A stretch of DNA of 64,000 nucleotides from Bradyrhizobium sp. URHD0069 (lineage in GTDB: Bacteria; Pseudomonadota; Alphaproteobacteria; Rhizobiales; Xanthobacteraceae): positions 178,718-242,717 of the forward strand of contig NZ_JNIJ01000009.1 of the NCBI RefSeq assembly GCF_000701345.1, in the 5' to 3' direction. The first letter of the stretch is position 1. Each line of letters starts with the position of its first letter. Below are positions 19,359-27,456 of this stretch, in pieces. The position numbers and the translations under genes are program-made. Under the pieces are notes generated by a model. It had not been told where the DNA came from. It did not search any database and saw nothing but the letters and a program-made list of their open reading frames with translations.

Positions 19359-20645
19359 TTAAACCGGCTCACGCGTCAAAATCAGCGTGGCGTTCTGGCC
19401 GCCGAAGCCGAACGAATTCGACATCACGGCGGTGACGCGGGCATCGCGCGCCTTGTTCGGGACTACGTCGAAGGGAATCGCCGGGTCCGGAACATCGTAG
19501 TTGATGGTCGGCGGAATCCGCTGGTGCTCGAGCGTCAGCAGCGAAAATATGGCTTCGACGGCGCCGGCCGCGGAGAGGGTGTGGCCAACCATCGATTTGT
19601 TGGATGACACCGGAATTTGCTTGGCGCGCTCGCCGAACACCGTCGAGATGCCCAGATATTCCATCTTGTCGTTTTCCGGCGTGCCGGTGCCGTGTGCATT
19701 GATGTAGTCGATCTGGTCGGCGACGACGCCGGCATCTGACAACGCATTGCGTACGCATCCGATGATCGGCTTGCCGTCGGGACTGGAGCGGGTGCGGTGA
19801 AATGAATCGGCGAGTTCGCCGCAGCCGGCGACGATGCCGAGGATTTTCGCGCCGCGCGCGGTGGCTGCTTCATAGCTTTCCAGTACCAGCGTCCCGGCGC
19901 CTTCCGCCATCACGAAACCGTCGCGGTTCTTCGAGAACGGCCGCACCGCCGCCTGTGGCGGATCGTTTTGGGTCGATAGCGCCGACAGCAACGAGAAACG
20001 GACCAGGGCTTCCGGATTGACCGATCCGTCGGTTGCAACGCAGAGCGCGGCATCCGCCTCGCCGCGACGAATGGCCTCGACGCCGAGCTGGATGGCGCTG
20101 GCGCCGGATGCGCATGCGGTTGAAAGCGAGATTGGCGAACCTTTGGTGCCGAACGTCTCGGCGAGATGGTCCGCCACCGAGCCGAACAGGAAGCGCCGGT
20201 GATATTGCGTGTATCTTCCGCCGCCGCTGACCCGCAGGATAGCGTCATAATTGACGTCCGTCTGCAATGACTGCCCGATCGCGCGCCCAAGTTCCTGCCG
20301 TTGCGGCCACTCGACCTCGACGGGAGCGACGGCAAGAAACAGCGGCCCGGGAAAATCGCCTTTGCTCCCGATCGCGGATTGCGCGATGGCTTCTTCAGTG
20401 GCGATATCGGCAAGGCGCTCCGAAAGATCGGTCGAGGAAAAAGGCTCGACCGGAACGAAATCGATCGTTCCAGCCATCGTCGTTTTCAGGCCATCGGTCG
20501 GAAAGCGCGTAATAGTCCGAATGCCGGATTCGCCCGCGGTGAGTCTTGTCCAATTATCGGTTTTGCCGGAGCCGAGCGATGTCACGACGCCCATGCCGGT
20601 GACGACGACAACCGGTCTTCCGAATTTATCGCGCGTAGCTGTCAT
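19359..20645 (-). CDS. fabF1XL: Beta-ketoacyl-ACP synthase with complete active site
   Basis: 428 residues, FabF-like. The catalytic triad is intact: Cys178 in LSTACASG, His318 in INAHGTGTP and His355 in SNKSMVGHTLSAAGA. It is expected to condense malonyl units onto the acyl chain on AcpXL to reach C26-C30. It lies 27 bases downstream of the catalytically incomplete paralogue, and the two probably act together. Confidence 0.93.
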   Translation of the reverse strand: MTATRDKFGRPVVVVTGMGVVTSLGSGKTDNWTRLTAGESGIRTITRFPTDGLKTTMAGTIDFVPVEPFSSTDLSERLADIATEEAIAQSAIGSKGDFPGPLFLAVAPVEVEWPQRQELGRAIGQSLQTDVNYDAILRVSGGGRYTQYHRRFLFGSVADHLAETFGTKGSPISLSTACASGASAIQLGVEAIRRGEADAALCVATDGSVNPEALVRFSLLSALSTQNDPPQAAVRPFSKNRDGFVMAEGAGTLVLESYEAATARGAKILGIVAGCGELADSFHRTRSSPDGKPIIGCVRNALSDAGVVADQIDYINAHGTGTPENDKMEYLGISTVFGERAKQIPVSSNKSMVGHTLSAAGAVEAIFSLLTLEHQRIPPTINYDVPDPAIPFDVVPNKARDARVTAVMSNSFGFGGQNATLILTREPV

Positions 20646-20672
20646 GTTACCCCCGCCGCTCCAGCGCCGTGC

Positions 20673-21881
20673 CTACCTGATCGCTTCGACCAGAGCCATG
20701 CCTTCGCCCCGCCAGTGACCGGCCCCGACGACCACAATCTGGGACGGCGGCTTGGACATTTCAATCTCCAGCCCCGTGGAATCGTTGGGCGGAAACAGCG
20801 CGCCGCGTGAAATTGAAAGCGCTGCCAAGGCCAGTCCCAGCGGAAATTGGGTTTCCATGGTGTGACCGAACATCGTGCCGGTAGCCCGCACCGCAAAATC
20901 CGGATGCCCGCTCAGGAATGCCCGTTCTTCCGATGTGACCGGTTCGGCCCCGGTCGCGCCGGTGATGATGGCGCCGTTGTCGTCGAGCTTGCCGAGCTTC
21001 GACCACAGCTTTTCCAGCGTCGCCGTCACTTCGCCCGGATGTTTGCGATGCGCCAGATCGGCGACGACGTTGGTCAGACGCGCATAGGGTTTTGCGCCGC
21101 GCGCTTCCGCGTGCGCCCTGGATTCGATGACGAGAAACGCGCCGGCAGAGCCAAGCGCGAAGCCGGCGCTTGTCTGGCGGGCCCAAACCGGGGCGAACCT
21201 GTCCTTGAGGTTGAAATCGCCGAATTCATAGAGAACCAGGAGATCCTTGCGTTCGCCGTTTTGCGAACCGCCGATCAGCGCGATGTCGCTCTGTCCGGCG
21301 GCGATACGTGCGAGCGCGATCCTTGCCGCGTCGACGCCCGCGGCTTCCTCACCCATGAAGGTGCGCGACGATCCGGTTACGCCGTGAACGATCGCGATGT
21401 TGCCGGCGAGCAGGTTCGAAAGCTGCGCCAGGAACAGCGTCGGCCGCAGATCGTTCATCAGCCGTTCGTTGAGAAAGCCGGGAGCGGAGTTACCTCTCGC
21501 TTCCAAATTCAGAATGTTGGAGTCCACCGCAAGATCGCGTTCGCCACCGCCGGCGGCGACAATCATGTCCATCCGTCCGAGGATTTCCTGGTTGCCCTTG
21601 ACGCCGGCCGAATCCAGCGCCAGCCCGGCGGCATATGTCCCGATACGTTGCCAGGCTTCCATTTGGCGCTGGTCGCCTTTCTTCGGGATCTGCGCATCGA
21701 GGTTTACCTGCGCCCAGGGATGGACGATGTATGGCGCGAAGTTCTTCTCATCGACGTTGATGCGTCGCTGATTGAGCGCGTCCCAGTTCGCATTCAGCCC
21801 CTCGCCGAGCGAGGTGGCCAGTCCAATGCCGGTAATCCAGACTTCCGTCGATCCCGGGCTCGAAGGTTTCGTCTCAATCAT
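20673..21881 (-). CDS. fabF2XL: Beta-ketoacyl synthase homologue lacking the catalytic Cys
   Basis: 402 residues with a recognisable thiolase-like fold (VWITGIGLATSLGEG start, GHTMETQFPLGLALAAL). Aligned without gaps to its neighbour, the nucleophile position is Glu179 in FMGEEAAGVDAA instead of Cys, and the first catalytic His position is Gly308 in IITGATGAEP. The second His (His340, MFGHT) is kept. Such a protein cannot be a normal condensing enzyme, and it resembles the chain-length-factor partner of type II polyketide systems. It overlaps fabZXL by 8 bases. Confidence 0.88.
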   Translation of the reverse strand: MIETKPSSPGSTEVWITGIGLATSLGEGLNANWDALNQRRINVDEKNFAPYIVHPWAQVNLDAQIPKKGDQRQMEAWQRIGTYAAGLALDSAGVKGNQEILGRMDMIVAAGGGERDLAVDSNILNLEARGNSAPGFLNERLMNDLRPTLFLAQLSNLLAGNIAIVHGVTGSSRTFMGEEAAGVDAARIALARIAAGQSDIALIGGSQNGERKDLLVLYEFGDFNLKDRFAPVWARQTSAGFALGSAGAFLVIESRAHAEARGAKPYARLTNVVADLAHRKHPGEVTATLEKLWSKLGKLDDNGAIITGATGAEPVTSEERAFLSGHPDFAVRATGTMFGHTMETQFPLGLALAALSISRGALFPPNDSTGLEIEMSKPPSQIVVVGAGHWRGEGMALVEAIR

Positions 21882-22347
21882 GGGCGATGGCCTGCTCCGG
21901 AAAGCCGATGCGCTTGGCCATGGCTTCCATGTACCCGCGCAGATCCGGATTCGGGAAAGGGACGTGACGGAACGTGATCGTCGCGTTGCATCTCAATTCA
22001 CCACCGACGCTGACCTTTGCAGACGTGATGGCGAAGCCCGAACCTTCGTGAACGATGCTGGCTTCGATTTTCAAGGTCTCCCCGGGGGTGACGAAACCCC
22101 GCATTTTGGCTTCCTTGACCGCGGCCAGAAACGGCATGCGCTCGAATTTCATCAGCGCAATCAGCAGCCAGCCCGATGTCTGCGCCATCGCCTCGATCAA
22201 CAGCACGCCCGGCATCAATGGGTACCCCGGAAAGTGACCCTCGAAGATCGTACTTGCCGTGGGAACCTGTGCATCGACCGTGATGGTGCGGTTGCTGACA
22301 TTGAGGTCGGCGATGCGGTCAATGAGATGGAAATATTCGAGATTCAT
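21874..22347 (-). CDS. fabZXL: 3-hydroxyacyl-ACP dehydratase, FabZ-like, VLCFA-specific
   Basis: 157 residues with the hot-dog motif HFPGYPLMPGVLLIEAMAQT, giving the catalytic His and Glu on one line. The C-terminal tail after KVSVGGELRC is longer than in housekeeping FabZ. It removes water from 3-hydroxyacyl chains on AcpXL during elongation. It starts 9 bases after acpXL ends and overlaps the next gene, which indicates tight cotranslation. Confidence 0.9.
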   Translation of the reverse strand: MNLEYFHLIDRIADLNVSNRTITVDAQVPTASTIFEGHFPGYPLMPGVLLIEAMAQTSGWLLIALMKFERMPFLAAVKEAKMRGFVTPGETLKIEASIVHEGSGFAITSAKVSVGGELRCNATITFRHVPFPNPDLRGYMEAMAKRIGFPEQAIAHD

Positions 22348-22356
22348 GACGGGCGT

Positions 22357-22641
22357 TTACGCGCCCTTGGCGGCGACCAATTCGTCGATTCGCGCGCTGA
22401 GGTTTTTCAGGACGAAATACTGTTCAGTTGTCGCCTTGCCGTCGTTGACTTCCTGGGTCCATTTTTCCAGCGGCAACTTGATCCCGAACGCCTTGTCAAT
22501 CGCGAACGCAATGTCCAGAAAATCGAGGCTGTCGATCCCCAGATCGTCGATGGCGTGGCTCTCCGGCGTGATCGTGTCGCGCGGTATGTCGCAGGTTTCA
22601 GCGATAATAGTAGCGACCTGATCGAATGTAGAGGACATCAC
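22357..22641 (-). CDS. acpXL: Acyl carrier protein for very-long-chain fatty acids
   Basis: 94 residues. The 4'-phosphopantetheine attachment Ser37 lies in [13 protein letters not shown]. At 94 residues it is longer than housekeeping AcpP (about 78), with a basic patch (LPLEKWTQ...GKATTEQYF) after the Ser helix, as in AcpXL. It is the first gene of the six-gene operon. It carries the growing C26-C30 chain that LpxXL transfers to lipid A. Confidence 0.93.
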   Translation of the reverse strand: MMSSTFDQVATIIAETCDIPRDTITPESHAIDDLGIDSLDFLDIAFAIDKAFGIKLPLEKWTQEVNDGKATTEQYFVLKNLSARIDELVAAKGA

Positions 22642-22831
22642 TAAGCCTTTGATATATTGGAGATAAATTCTTGGACGGCACGGCGGGCGGGCGCGGCGCC
22701 CCGGAATGCCCCATCCGCGATCCAGAGTCGACTGCCCGTATATCGGAGCGCCGCCCTGAGTTCAATGGAGGCGGGCGATGCAGGGCGAATTGGATTCAAA
22801 CGGCAAACGGGCCCGATCTCGCCTCAAACTG

Positions 22832-23179
22832 CTAGAAATGCGGCGTGGAAATGCGTGCGCAATCGCGCCGTCCCATCAGCACGCAATCCTGGGTGTTGCG
22901 CAGATCCGCGATGCTCATGGCGAGCCAAATTCCGATCGCCGTCAGCGCAACGGTAAAAGCGAAGGCCGCAACGTTCGCCAGCATGCGCCGGCGAAAGTCG
23001 TCCGGTTCATTCCGGTCTCGCTCGTAGCGTGACAGATCATTCGGCTCCTGCTGAGGGTCGTTCTGAGAAGCCTGGTCGCCTAAATCTCCCCGGTGACCCG
23101 GGGGGTGGGCCAAGGTGCGCGGCCGGAACTTGAGCACGCGGTGCTCTTCTTCCGACCCGATGGGCTGCTGGATTTTCAC
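22832..23179 (-). CDS. Small single-pass membrane protein, unknown function
   Basis: 115 residues from a GTG preceded by CGGAG. The first two thirds are hydrophilic (Asp/Arg/Gln-rich, RYERDRNEPDDFRRR). One hydrophobic helix follows at about 68-90 (MLANVAAFAFTVALTAIGIWLA), with a short tail holding two Cys (NTQDCVLMGRRDC). I do not recognise a family. It is 190 bases upstream of acpXL on the same strand, so it may or may not share that transcript. Confidence 0.6.
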   Translation of the reverse strand: MKIQQPIGSEEEHRVLKFRPRTLAHPPGHRGDLGDQASQNDPQQEPNDLSRYERDRNEPDDFRRRMLANVAAFAFTVALTAIGIWLAMSIADLRNTQDCVLMGRRDCARISTPHF

Positions 23180-23556
23180 TGCTGCCAGCTCCGGGATATG
23201 GCCACATTATTTAGCACGCTCCCGACGCGTGCCGAGGAAAATGTTGGTATGGCACGGATGCGATAGTCTATCCCGTACACAATGAAACCTGCCGCAGGCG
23301 ATGCCATGCCGACCGTTTTTCGAGCTGCCGATGATATCGGCGGCCTCGCGGTGCCCAAAACGAATGTCCGGTGATCGTAAAACTTTCGTGAGAGCCCTAT
23401 GCCGTGAGGCTGATGTCGGCCCTGCCTCTTCGTTCGTTCTGGCTTTTGGCTATTTATCTAAAGCGCTGGGGCGAAGGCATTTGGTCGCCTACGCCGTCAT
23501 GGCGTAACCGGACCAATTCCGAGGGATTTTGGCTGTCAGATAAAGGGTTTCAACTC
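23180..23556. other. 377-bp region without a supported gene
   Basis: Divergent spacer between the small membrane protein and the ParB-like gene. The open frame running into the ParB-like gene from 23404 has no ribosome site and unlikely composition. I see no repeat, RNA gene or clear promoter here. Confidence 0.4.
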
Positions 23557-24183
23557 ATGGCGAATACGCGCGAACCGATCCTTCACCCGATTCCAATCCT
23601 CTCGCTACATCCGACCCAGATAACCGTCGGGATGAGAGAGGTTAAGGAGAAACGCAAGCGCTGGAGGGAACAAAGGTCGAAGAAAAAGCAGGCCGAGCTT
23701 CTGGGCAAACATATGATCCCCGTGGTTCTGGGACCGGACAGGCGCCACTATATCGTCGATCATCATCACTTGGCGCGCGCGCTCCACGATGAAGGCGTGA
23801 AGGATATTCTGGTCAGCATCATCGCCGACCTCACCATGGTCGATCGTGACGCGTTCTGGGGCGTGCTCGATAATCGCAGGTGGATCTATCCGTATGACGC
23901 CAAGGGCGAACGCCGACGCTTCAGGGACGTTCCCAAATCGGTGGTGGACCTCAAGGACGATCCCTTCCGCAGTCTGGCAGGCGAATTGCGACGCGTCGGC
24001 GGCTTTGCGAAGGATACAACTCCGTTCAGCGAATTCCTGTGGGCCGATTTCCTGCGCAGGAAAATTTCGCGCAAGAGTGTGGAAATTGATTTCGAGAAGG
24101 CCACTGAGAAAGCAATGGCTCTGGCGAAAAGCAAAGACGCGGTCTATTTGCCCGGCTGGTGCGGACCCTTGTCGGACGATTAG
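23557..24183 (+). CDS. ParB-like nuclease-domain protein (ParBc_2 type)
   Basis: 208 residues from ATG 23557 after AAAGGG. The N-terminal part (about 10-110) looks like the ParB-like family that reads promoter-style positions: HPTQITVGMREV, then IPVVLGPDRRHYIVDHHHLARAL, a His-rich motif replacing the ParB GERR box. The C-terminal half is a helical region (FRSLAGELRRVGGF, FLWADFLRRKI). There is no helix-turn-helix and no ParA partner, so chromosome partition is unlikely. Function unknown. Confidence 0.75.
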   Translation: MANTREPILHPIPILSLHPTQITVGMREVKEKRKRWREQRSKKKQAELLGKHMIPVVLGPDRRHYIVDHHHLARALHDEGVKDILVSIIADLTMVDRDAFWGVLDNRRWIYPYDAKGERRRFRDVPKSVVDLKDDPFRSLAGELRRVGGFAKDTTPFSEFLWADFLRRKISRKSVEIDFEKATEKAMALAKSKDAVYLPGWCGPLSDD

Positions 24184-24231
24184 CGGCGACCGTAGTATTG
24201 AATCTGTAGGTCGCACCCTTGGAGCGTCACA

Positions 24232-24732
24232 CTAGGTCGGCGGCGTATCCACCGGCGAAACAGAAGTGGAGGCGTTCTGCGCCGGATCGTCCTTACCGCC
24301 GAGCGTGCGATGCAGCCAGCGCTCGACCCGGCCGCCTGCGATGAGAAGCGTGAACGTGATCGCGAGGGCGACCACGACGATCCGCCATTGCCCGACGCCG
24401 CAGGCGATACCGACGCAAGCCGCGAACCAGGTACAAGCGGCGCTAGTGAGTCCACGAACTCGAAAATCATGTTCTGCGCGGACGATGACGCCGGCGCCAA
24501 GAAAGCCGATGCCGGTAAGAACTCCCTGAATGACCCGGCTGGTAGCGTCGGAAATTTTCGCAGGGTCCCCGGATAGATCCGCCAGCATCACGACCATGGC
24601 CGTGGCAACACCCACGACACCAAGCGTCCGCAGGCCAATCGGCTTGCCTTGAAGATCGCGATTAAGGCCGATCAGGCCACCCGCGAATGTGGCGACGCCA
24701 AGACGCAGCACGATCTCGGGCCAATCAAGCAA
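24232..24732 (-). CDS. MgtC/SapB-family membrane protein
   Basis: 166 residues from a TTG, 8 bases after AGGAGG. Four to five helices carry the family motifs GGLIGLNRDLQGKPIGLRTL and GIGFLGAGVIVR, then GLTSAACTWFAACVGIACG. The protein is a short MgtC without the C-terminal ACT-like domain. Relatives help growth in low Mg2+ or inhibit the F-type ATP synthase. It ends 49 bases from the ParB-like gene (convergent). Confidence 0.88.
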   Translation of the reverse strand: MLDWPEIVLRLGVATFAGGLIGLNRDLQGKPIGLRTLGVVGVATAMVVMLADLSGDPAKISDATSRVIQGVLTGIGFLGAGVIVRAEHDFRVRGLTSAACTWFAACVGIACGVGQWRIVVVALAITFTLLIAGGRVERWLHRTLGGKDDPAQNASTSVSPVDTPPT

Positions 24733-24761
24733 AACGATTTCCTCCTCTGCCTGAGAGCGCC

Positions 24762-25340
24762 TTACTTCGGCAGACGCCCCATCATATAGAATTCGTCGTT
24801 CGGGCGCATGCCGGTGACGTTCGCCATCCGGTTCGACAGAGCAAAGAACGCCGAAATCGCGGCGATATCCCAGATGTCATCGTCACTGAAACCGTGGCCG
24901 GCAATTTCAGTGAAATCCTGCTCGGAAATTGTGTGCGCCTCGGTGCTCACCTTCATGGCGAAATCGAGCATGGCTCTTTGGCGCTGCGTGATATCGGCTT
25001 TGCGGTAATTGACGGCGATCTGGTCGGCTATCTGCGGATTCTTCGCGCGGATGCGCAGGATCGCGCCATGCGCAATCACGCAATACTGGCATTGGTTGGC
25101 GCTGCTGGTCGCAACCACGATCATCTCGCGCTCGGCCTTGGTCAGGCCGCCGTCCTTCTCCATCAGGGCATCGTGATAGGCAAAGAACGCGCGAAATTCG
25201 TCGGGGCGATAGGCCAGCGTCAGGAAGACATTCGGTACGAAACCGGATTTCTCCTGCACCGCGAGCAGGCGGGTGCGGATATCGTCCGGCAGCTTGTCGA
25301 GGGTGGGCGTCGGAAAGCGCTTGGCGGTCGGCTGCGTCAT
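24762..25340 (-). CDS. AhpD/CMD-family peroxidase-related protein
   Basis: 192 residues. The carboxymuconolactone decarboxylase-like fold has the redox pair and His in NQCQYCVIAHG (CxxC followed by His), the AhpD active-site pattern. The length and the N-terminal FVPNVFLTLAYRPDEFRAFFAYHDAL match the uncharacterised peroxidase-related subfamily. It probably reduces peroxides or handles reactive carbonyls in the cytoplasm. It sits 29 bases upstream of mgtC and is likely cotranscribed with it. Confidence 0.87.
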   Translation of the reverse strand: MTQPTAKRFPTPTLDKLPDDIRTRLLAVQEKSGFVPNVFLTLAYRPDEFRAFFAYHDALMEKDGGLTKAEREMIVVATSSANQCQYCVIAHGAILRIRAKNPQIADQIAVNYRKADITQRQRAMLDFAMKVSTEAHTISEQDFTEIAGHGFSDDDIWDIAAISAFFALSNRMANVTGMRPNDEFYMMGRLPK

Positions 25341-25445
25341 AGATGAGGTTCCGGGTCGGGCCGCGTGATGCGGTGACCCGAGACCATAGTCGATGGCCGC
25401 ATTTGCGCAAAGCGCGCCCGCGTAAGGTGCCCGTGACTTGAACCG

Positions 25446-27203
25446 TCAGCGCAGTGGCTTTTTCAGCAGCGAAAACCGGTCGGGATCGAGGCCCATCGAC
25501 GGCTGCAACATCGGCGCTTCGACCGACATTGTACGCGCGGCGGGGCGTTCGTTGGCACCGGGATCGTTGGCAACGTCGCGATGCGAGGTGGCTCCGCGCC
25601 AGCGCTCGAGCACCGCGCCGACGAAGTGCATGTCGTGGCCGGCGGCGACCGACGGCACCGTTGAAATCGTGGCTTCGCCGCGCGGCAATTGATGCACCGG
25701 CACTTCCTTGAAGCGCAGCCGGGTGGGAAGTGCCACGCCTTCCCCGAAAGCCAGCACTTCGCGGGTTCCAAGCGAGGGGACGAATGACAAGAGGTTGGCC
25801 GCGGCATCCGAGACCGCCGAGCGCAACAGCGCCTGGTCGCGATCGTTGGCAAGGCGCATCGCGAACAGTGTGTTGCACTGGGAAATGATGGTGGCATCGA
25901 GCTCGGCGGGGCGCTGCGTGATGAGGCCGAGATAGACGCCATATTTGCGGCCTTCCTTCGCGATGCGCGAGACGGCCTTGCGCGTCGGCCCGAAACCGAT
26001 GCTGCGGTCGGCGGAGGCGTAGCGATGCGCCTCTTCGCAGACGAACAGTAGCGGCGAGACGCCGTCGCTCCACAGCCCGAAGTCGAACGCCATACGGCAC
26101 AGCACGGACACGACGGAATCGACGACCTCGACGGGGAAGCCGGCCAGCTGCATGATGGTCATCGGCCTGCCATTGGCCGGCAGCCGGAACAGATGGCTGA
26201 TGACCTCCGCCATGGTGTCGCCGCCGACATTGGCGTTGTCGAACATGAAGGTGTAACGCGGATCGTTGCGCACGGTCTCGACGCGTGAACTCAGCTTGTG
26301 ATAGATGATGCGCGATGAGCGGTTCTCGAGCTTGCCCATGCGTTCGTCGATCAGCGAAATCAAATCGACCAGGCGATAGGGAACCGGCGTATCGACGGTA
26401 TAGCCGCCCGCCTTTGGATCGATGCGCTTCAAGCCAACCCGGTCGGCGTTCTGGTACTGCGTATAGATTCCCTTGGCCGCCGGAATGACTTCGGCAAGGA
26501 TGTCGAGTTCCTCGGGCACCCCGGGCCGGCCCGCGAACAGCACATCGACGACTTCTTCGAAATTAAACAGCCAGAACGGCAGCTTCAGATTGCGCGGATT
26601 GAGAACCAGTGCGCGTTCGCCGAAACAGCGGCCGTATTCGTTGTGAACGTCGAGCAGGAAAATCCGCAAACTCGGCCGTGCGTTGAGAATTTCGTTGAGC
26701 AGCAGCGACACGCCGGTCGATTTGCCGACGCCGGTAGAACCAAGTATCGCGAAGTGCTTGGATAGCATCTCCTCGACATCGACATAGGCGGTGACGGAGG
26801 GATCCTGCTGCAGGGTGCCGACATTGATCTGGTCCGACCCGACGGGTGCATAGACCGTGCGAAGATCCTGGTTGGTAATCAGGTCGACGGCATCGCCGAT
26901 TGTTGGATAGTTGGTGACGCCGCGCTGAAACTTTGGGCGCTCCGGTCCGCCGAGGATCTCGCCGAGCAGATCCACCGAGGCGCTGGCAAAGTAGAGATCG
27001 GACGTCGGCAAATTCTCGCATGATACTTCGGTGATCATGGCGACGATGGTGGAACTTCCGCAGCGGATGCTGACGAACCGGCCGACGGTTGCGCGCACCT
27101 CCGAGAGACTCAACTGGCTCGCCGCCAGCAGTCCGACCCGGGCGAGGGAGCCGCGCACCGAAATAACACGTCCGAACGATGTCACAGTAGTTGAACCCGG
27201 CAT
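25446..27203 (-). CDS. HerA-like ATPase (DUF87 domain)
   Basis: 585 residues. An N-terminal beta-barrel HAS-like region (1-130) is followed by a RecA-like motor. Walker A is GSTGVGKST at about 155 and Walker B is LLFVCEEAHRY. The downstream arginine-rich sensor GRKYGVYLGLITQRPAELDATIISQC is the HerA/FtsK-like signature. HerA hexamers normally pump DNA for a partner nuclease such as NurA or a Sir2/DUF4297 protein. No partner is encoded nearby, so the role is open. Confidence 0.85.
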   Translation of the reverse strand: MPGSTTVTSFGRVISVRGSLARVGLLAASQLSLSEVRATVGRFVSIRCGSSTIVAMITEVSCENLPTSDLYFASASVDLLGEILGGPERPKFQRGVTNYPTIGDAVDLITNQDLRTVYAPVGSDQINVGTLQQDPSVTAYVDVEEMLSKHFAILGSTGVGKSTGVSLLLNEILNARPSLRIFLLDVHNEYGRCFGERALVLNPRNLKLPFWLFNFEEVVDVLFAGRPGVPEELDILAEVIPAAKGIYTQYQNADRVGLKRIDPKAGGYTVDTPVPYRLVDLISLIDERMGKLENRSSRIIYHKLSSRVETVRNDPRYTFMFDNANVGGDTMAEVISHLFRLPANGRPMTIMQLAGFPVEVVDSVVSVLCRMAFDFGLWSDGVSPLLFVCEEAHRYASADRSIGFGPTRKAVSRIAKEGRKYGVYLGLITQRPAELDATIISQCNTLFAMRLANDRDQALLRSAVSDAAANLLSFVPSLGTREVLAFGEGVALPTRLRFKEVPVHQLPRGEATISTVPSVAAGHDMHFVGAVLERWRGATSHRDVANDPGANERPAARTMSVEAPMLQPSMGLDPDRFSLLKKPLR

Positions 27204-27456
27204 GTCACCAATTGGATCATCACTATGCAGTAGGGTGGCTGGAGAAACGGTTAAACCAGGGGGAGTCCTGATCTTTCAAATCCGCGGTATCCTTGCCAGA
27301 ATTGCACTTTGCTGAGGCCCGCCGGCCGATCGTGATCGGCGATTTTGCTGGAAAACCGGCGCTTTCTGCGTCCTCCATCGGAGCGACGTCGTGTTCCGCT
27401 TAACCTCTGGTTTACCAAGACAGAAGGAGCCGCCCGCGAGCCGCGGGATCACGCTG

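Noticed and set aside
24907..26100. 397-codon minus-strand frame across the AhpD-like and HerA genes
   Set aside because: Out-of-frame shadow of both genes; the in-frame products have clear motifs.
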